Shown here one piece after another: positions 60,840-64,000 of a stretch of DNA of 64,000 nucleotides. The DNA is taken from positions 62,001-126,000 of the forward strand of contig CANMWO010000004.1 of NCBI GenBank assembly GCA_947501695.1, given 5' to 3'. Both the position numbers and the translations under genes were made by a program. Within the stretch, counting starts at the first letter, position 1, and the number at the start of each line of letters is the position of its first letter. The notes beneath the pieces are model-generated. The model had not been told where the DNA came from and searched no databases. It saw only the letters and a list, made by a program, of their open reading frames with translations. This DNA is from an uncultured Sphingomonadaceae bacterium (lineage in GTDB: Bacteria > Pseudomonadota > Alphaproteobacteria > Sphingomonadales > Sphingomonadaceae).

Positions 60840-63118
60840 TCAGCAGGTTCCATAGCAGCGGCTTGAACATCTGACTGTTCCGATTGCTCGACTTTATTGA
60901 TCCGGCACGGAATACCCTTTAAATGCGGGATACCCTGTTCACGATCAAGATAGTCTTCGTCATCCCGACAAAGCTGCGCATCTGCATATTTGAGAGCGCC
61001 CGATAAATGACCAGCACCTTGTTTCATCTCCGGTTTCCACCAACCATGGGGAATGCGGATTAGCCCATCGGGCATGGCGTCTTTGATGGCGACCTTGATC
61101 GAGATTTTGCCGAGTTCATTTTCGACCTCAACCCATTCATCTTCTTCAAGTAGAAACTCTTTGGCCGTTCCAGGACTTACAAAAACCAATGGCTCAGGAT
61201 GCCGTTTTCGCATTTCGGGAATATGCCGGTGCCCCGTCTGGAAGAAACCATCTTCGCGCACGCCAGTGAATAGCTTTAACGGATAGTTTGGATCGACCGG
61301 CGGTTCTTCGCGGAAATAAGGCAAAGGATCAAAGCCCAGATCTTCCAGTATCGATGACTTGAGCTCAACTTTTCCGCTGGGCGTAGCAAAGCCCTTTTGC
61401 TCATATTGCCTGAATTTTGGCGGGGCGAAATATACATCTGTTTTCTTGACCAGCTGATCAAATGTCATGCCGGTGCCTTCAAGCCGATAGTCATAAAAAT
61501 CTTCAATAGTCTTCCACGGAACTAATTCTGACCAGTCCAGCGCGCTCGCTACGAGTTTCCAGAACTCAAAAGTGCTTTTGCATTCGCCTGGTGGCTCCAT
61601 GGCTTTTTCCGACGGACGGACGGAGGACATCCAACCGAAGCTGTCCATCAACCACGGTCGTTCGAGCCAACTATCCGCTGGTAGTACATAATCTGCCAAT
61701 TGCGCCGATGGCGTCATGAATTGCTCGTGAGCAACGATCAAATCCTGATTCATCATGGCTTCGATAATGAGCGGCATGTTGGCGTAACTCATCATAGGAT
61801 TATTGCCGAGAAAGAAGAACGCCTTTACCGGATAGGAGCCTTGGCCGGCCATTGCCCGGAATGTGGCTGATGGCGTCGCCATATGGCAGCCCATGACCAA
61901 ATTGGCATATTCCTGTCCATAGACGCGCTTTGTTGGTTCCCGGAACATCTCTTGTCCGCGATAGGTAAAGGCAGGGTGTTTATCAGAACCAAGCTGTTTC
62001 GCTTTCTGTTCATCGGACAAGACATGATGCATCTCGATGGTGGATTCGTTCATAATATCAGGGTTGAAACCTTCCAACCGTTCACCACCGGGAACATCGA
62101 CATAGCCGCAAACCGATCGCAAGATACTTTGCAACCGGATCGCCGATGTGCTGTTGCGCTGCATGTCGGTAATCGGGGTCCACGGGATGATCGACGGCCC
62201 CTCGGTTGCATACATGCGCGCCGCTTTAGCAATCATTTCCGGATCACAACCGGTTAGTTCAGCAACTCGGTCGAGAGGATATTCATCAACCCGCTCACGC
62301 AGTTCATCAAAGCCAATGGTCCAGTTTTTAACAAATTTCTTATCGTAAAGCTCTTCGTCGAGAATGACTTTCAGCCAGCCGAGCATCATTGCGGCATCAC
62401 TACCGGCCTTGAGCGGCAACCAGATATCTGCTCTTTCTGCACTGGAACTTTTGCGGGGGTCCGTAACAATCAGTTTTGCTCCGCGCGCCTGTGCTTGCCG
62501 AATAAAGTTATACATTGGTGTCCAGCTGTGACGTCGCGGATTATGACCCATCAGCACAATACATTTTGTATTGGCAAAATCGCCGAACGGGAACCAGCCA
62601 TAAGTGAACCGGTTCACAGCGGCTGTATTGCCGGCACATAACGCCACACCGCTAATCCAGTTGGGCGAGCCAACATGATTCATTATCCGACGACCCAAAC
62701 CATGATCCGTCGCCGTATTCCACTGGCTTGTTGAAACGGCCCATGCCTCCGGGCCATGCTCCTTAATTATCTTTTGCAGACGCTGACCGATATCGGCCAT
62801 CGCTTCTTCCCATGACACTTGCTCCCACTCACCAGAACCGCGTTTTCCAACGCGTTTAAGCGGCTGTAAAATGCGATTGGGATTAGCGAACCCCTTGGGT
62901 GCCATAATCCCTTTCATGCAAATATTATCGCGGAAAATCGGGTTGTCAGAAGAGCGAACTTTTACAACACGCCCTTTTTCGACTTCAGCAACAACGCTGC
63001 AGGCAATATCGCAAGTCTGGCAAATGGTTCGTTTTGTGGTCACGCCGGGCCGAACCTCTCTTTCCTCAAATTTGGCATCGGCAATGGCTTGCGGATCAAA
63101 TGGCGGTGCAGCTGGCAT
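60836..63118 (-). CDS. Molybdopterin oxidoreductase of unknown substrate
   Basis: 760 residues from the ATG at 63118 (GAGGGGAGA upstream). An Fe-S motif C-x2-C-x3-C (CQTCDIACSV, residues in the first 45) with a fourth Cys in DNICMKG. Molybdopterin-binding regions follow (IVLMGHNPRRHSWTPMYNF, PLKAGSDAAMMLGWL). A possible metal-ligand Cys lies in ISGVALCAGNTAAVNR. The C-terminal molydop-binding domain reads ENELGKISIKVAIKDAMPDG. It is near the formate dehydrogenase / acetylene hydratase-like group. The cytoplasm is likely because no twin-arginine signal is seen. Divergent from an HxlR regulator. Confidence 0.88.
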   Translation of the reverse strand: MPAAPPFDPQAIADAKFEEREVRPGVTTKRTICQTCDIACSVVAEVEKGRVVKVRSSDNPIFRDNICMKGIMAPKGFANPNRILQPLKRVGKRGSGEWEQVSWEEAMADIGQRLQKIIKEHGPEAWAVSTSQWNTATDHGLGRRIMNHVGSPNWISGVALCAGNTAAVNRFTYGWFPFGDFANTKCIVLMGHNPRRHSWTPMYNFIRQAQARGAKLIVTDPRKSSSAERADIWLPLKAGSDAAMMLGWLKVILDEELYDKKFVKNWTIGFDELRERVDEYPLDRVAELTGCDPEMIAKAARMYATEGPSIIPWTPITDMQRNSTSAIRLQSILRSVCGYVDVPGGERLEGFNPDIMNESTIEMHHVLSDEQKAKQLGSDKHPAFTYRGQEMFREPTKRVYGQEYANLVMGCHMATPSATFRAMAGQGSYPVKAFFFLGNNPMMSYANMPLIIEAMMNQDLIVAHEQFMTPSAQLADYVLPADSWLERPWLMDSFGWMSSVRPSEKAMEPPGECKSTFEFWKLVASALDWSELVPWKTIEDFYDYRLEGTGMTFDQLVKKTDVYFAPPKFRQYEQKGFATPSGKVELKSSILEDLGFDPLPYFREEPPVDPNYPLKLFTGVREDGFFQTGHRHIPEMRKRHPEPLVFVSPGTAKEFLLEEDEWVEVENELGKISIKVAIKDAMPDGLIRIPHGWWKPEMKQGAGHLSGALKYADAQLCRDDEDYLDREQGIPHLKGIPCRINKVEQSEQSDVQAAAMEPAE

Positions 63119-63161
63119 GGTGATCTCCCCTCTGTCTTGGAATGTGTCTTGGAATCTAGTT

Positions 63162-63178
63162 AGTCTAATAAATAGACT
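63162..63178. promoter_or_regulatory. Palindromic operator AGTCTA-N5-TAGACT
   Basis: A perfect 6-bp inverted repeat, AGTCTA and TAGACT, with spacer ATAAA. It sits in the short divergent region between the molybdopterin oxidoreductase and the HxlR gene. It is the probable binding site of that regulator. Confidence 0.6.
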
Positions 63179-63237
63179 GAGTCGAGTCTTCGTGCTAGAG
63201 AGACGCAAATTCTACAACGAAACGGATTTGAGCGATT

Positions 63238-63732
63238 ATGAAATGGGACGAAATCAACAATGAGCAATGTTCGGTAGCACGAAGCTCTGCGGTACTGGGT
63301 GACCGTTGGACGCTGCTGATATTGAGCGACTGTTTTTTGGGTGTACGCAATTTTGCAGAGTTCCAGGAACGGCTTGAAATTCCGCGTACAACGCTTGCTA
63401 ATCGGTTGCAAAAACTCGAGCAGCATGATGTTTTGTATCGGAAGTTATATCAAACGAACCCGGACCGTTACGAATATCGCCTGACCAACAAAGGTAGCGA
63501 TCTTTATCCGGTTCTCTCCACTATTTTAAATTGGGGTGACAAATATTATTCGGATAGTGCTGGGCCACCCATATTGCGAGAGCATATGCCATGTGGCCAT
63601 GATATCCAGCCCGTTTTGAAATGTCCGGAGTGCGAGGAAGGAGTTCACGCGCACAACATCCGTGCGCGAATCCGTCCACAAGATAAAACACTTTCTGATG
63701 TAAAACGAGGTCCAGTTTTACGGCGCGGCTAG
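63238..63732 (+). CDS. HxlR family transcriptional regulator (second)
   Basis: 164 residues with a winged helix: CSVARSSAVLGDRWTLLILS, LEIPRTTLANRLQKLEQHDV, YRLTNKGSDLYPVLSTILN. There is an N-terminal Cys and a C-terminal zinc-ribbon-like extension (CGHDIQPVLKCPECEEG) with four Cys/His positions not seen in simple HxlR proteins. Divergent from the molybdopterin enzyme, with a perfect palindrome between them, so it is the likely regulator of that operon. Confidence 0.85.
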   Translation: MKWDEINNEQCSVARSSAVLGDRWTLLILSDCFLGVRNFAEFQERLEIPRTTLANRLQKLEQHDVLYRKLYQTNPDRYEYRLTNKGSDLYPVLSTILNWGDKYYSDSAGPPILREHMPCGHDIQPVLKCPECEEGVHAHNIRARIRPQDKTLSDVKRGPVLRRG

Positions 63733-63764
63733 CGCCCGCTTTTGCGCTCAAAGCGGACGTTAGC
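63728..63764. repeat. Dispersed hairpin repeat, copy 9
   Basis: GCTAGCGCCCGCTTT and AAAGCGGACGTTAGC around TGCGCTC (13 of 15 paired). It overlaps the last bases of the HxlR gene and lies before the convergent Lrp gene. Confidence 0.7.
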
Positions 63765-63837
63765 GCAATGGCAGTTCAACCGGCTCGCGGATTTATATAA
63801 TTAGATGCACGCAGCAAATTCGCTGCATCGACCTGTC

Positions 63838-64000
63838 CTAATCCAGCCCAGCCTGCGGTCCACGTTCTAGCAAGGTCGTCAAGACAACATGGCTCCGGGT
63901 ATTGGTGACATCGCCAAACCCCCGCATCCGGACCAAAAGCTCGTCGAGGCCATTTGCGTCTTGGCAGCGGGCTTTTACCAAAAGGCAGGAGTCGCCTGCC
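63838..64000 (-). CDS. Lrp/AsnC family regulator (C-terminal part only)
   Basis: The last 53 codons before a TAG at 63838, cut by the window edge. The sequence (AGDSCLLVKARCQDANGLDE, LLVRMRGFGDVTNTRSHVVL) matches the C-terminal alpha-beta effector domain of Lrp/AsnC regulators. The helix-turn-helix lies outside the window. Confidence 0.85.
   Translation of the reverse strand, partial: AGDSCLLVKARCQDANGLDELLVRMRGFGDVTNTRSHVVLTTLLERGPQAGLD

Overview
The window looks like chromosomal DNA from an alphaproteobacterium of the order Sphingomonadales (Sphingopyxis / Sphingorhabdus / Parasphingorhabdus type). This is inferred from the gene content: an RcGTA-type gene transfer agent cluster, exosortase-A-associated genes, M1 and amidohydrolase enzymes, an OmpA-like porin, and small conserved genes typical of that order. 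No rRNA, tRNA, CRISPR array or insertion sequence was recognised.

Layout. 1-10 kb: a TPR/cyclase-like protein, a D-aminoacylase-type amidohydrolase with a MAPEG protein, an HxlR regulator facing a DUF1330-like membrane protein across two palindromic operators, a lipoprotein M1 peptidase and a dipeptide epimerase. 9.5-13.5 kb: exosortase-A-associated O-glycosylation ligase, a small coupled ORF, a TIGR04063-type glycosyltransferase and a membrane protein. 13.5-20 kb: small conserved genes, a LexA/CI-like repressor with its own operators, an MFS transporter operon and a large winged-helix/TPR regulator. 20-33 kb: a surface and signalling block with an 1825-residue trimeric autotransporter adhesin, an AraC regulator with a 7TM-DISM sensor, a DISM histidine kinase overlapping head-to-head with a LuxR-type response regulator, and two secreted proteins. 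33-42 kb: parC, an NTF2-like protein, a DUF4349 lipoprotein, then purC and purS-purQ separated by a TbpB-like lipoprotein and a Slam-type outer-membrane exporter. 42-43.6 kb: an AHH nuclease-like protein and an OmpA-family porin with a clear terminator.

43.8-60.4 kb on the minus strand is a complete gene transfer agent structural cluster: small and large terminase, portal, g3.5, protease, capsid, g6-g8, tail tube, g10, g10.1, tape measure, g12-g15 and a DUF2793 protein. Several genes are joined by ATGA or 8-base overlaps. Four features are unusual. The g12 protein is very large and g15 is short. A secreted TPR-like gene lies on the opposite strand between capsid and protease. A 72-73 codon gene sits between g7 and g8. 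Four copies of a ~205-bp palindromic element, two in each core orientation, occupy the gaps between head and tail genes. After this come a molybdopterin oxidoreductase operon with a divergent HxlR regulator and the end of an Lrp/AsnC regulator.

Two repeat families cut across the annotation: the ~205-bp GTA elements, and nine short hairpins (arms like GTCCGCTTT / AAAGCGGAC) that lie only between genes, mostly between convergent gene ends. All functional calls come from reading the sequence and knowledge of families; no database search was run.
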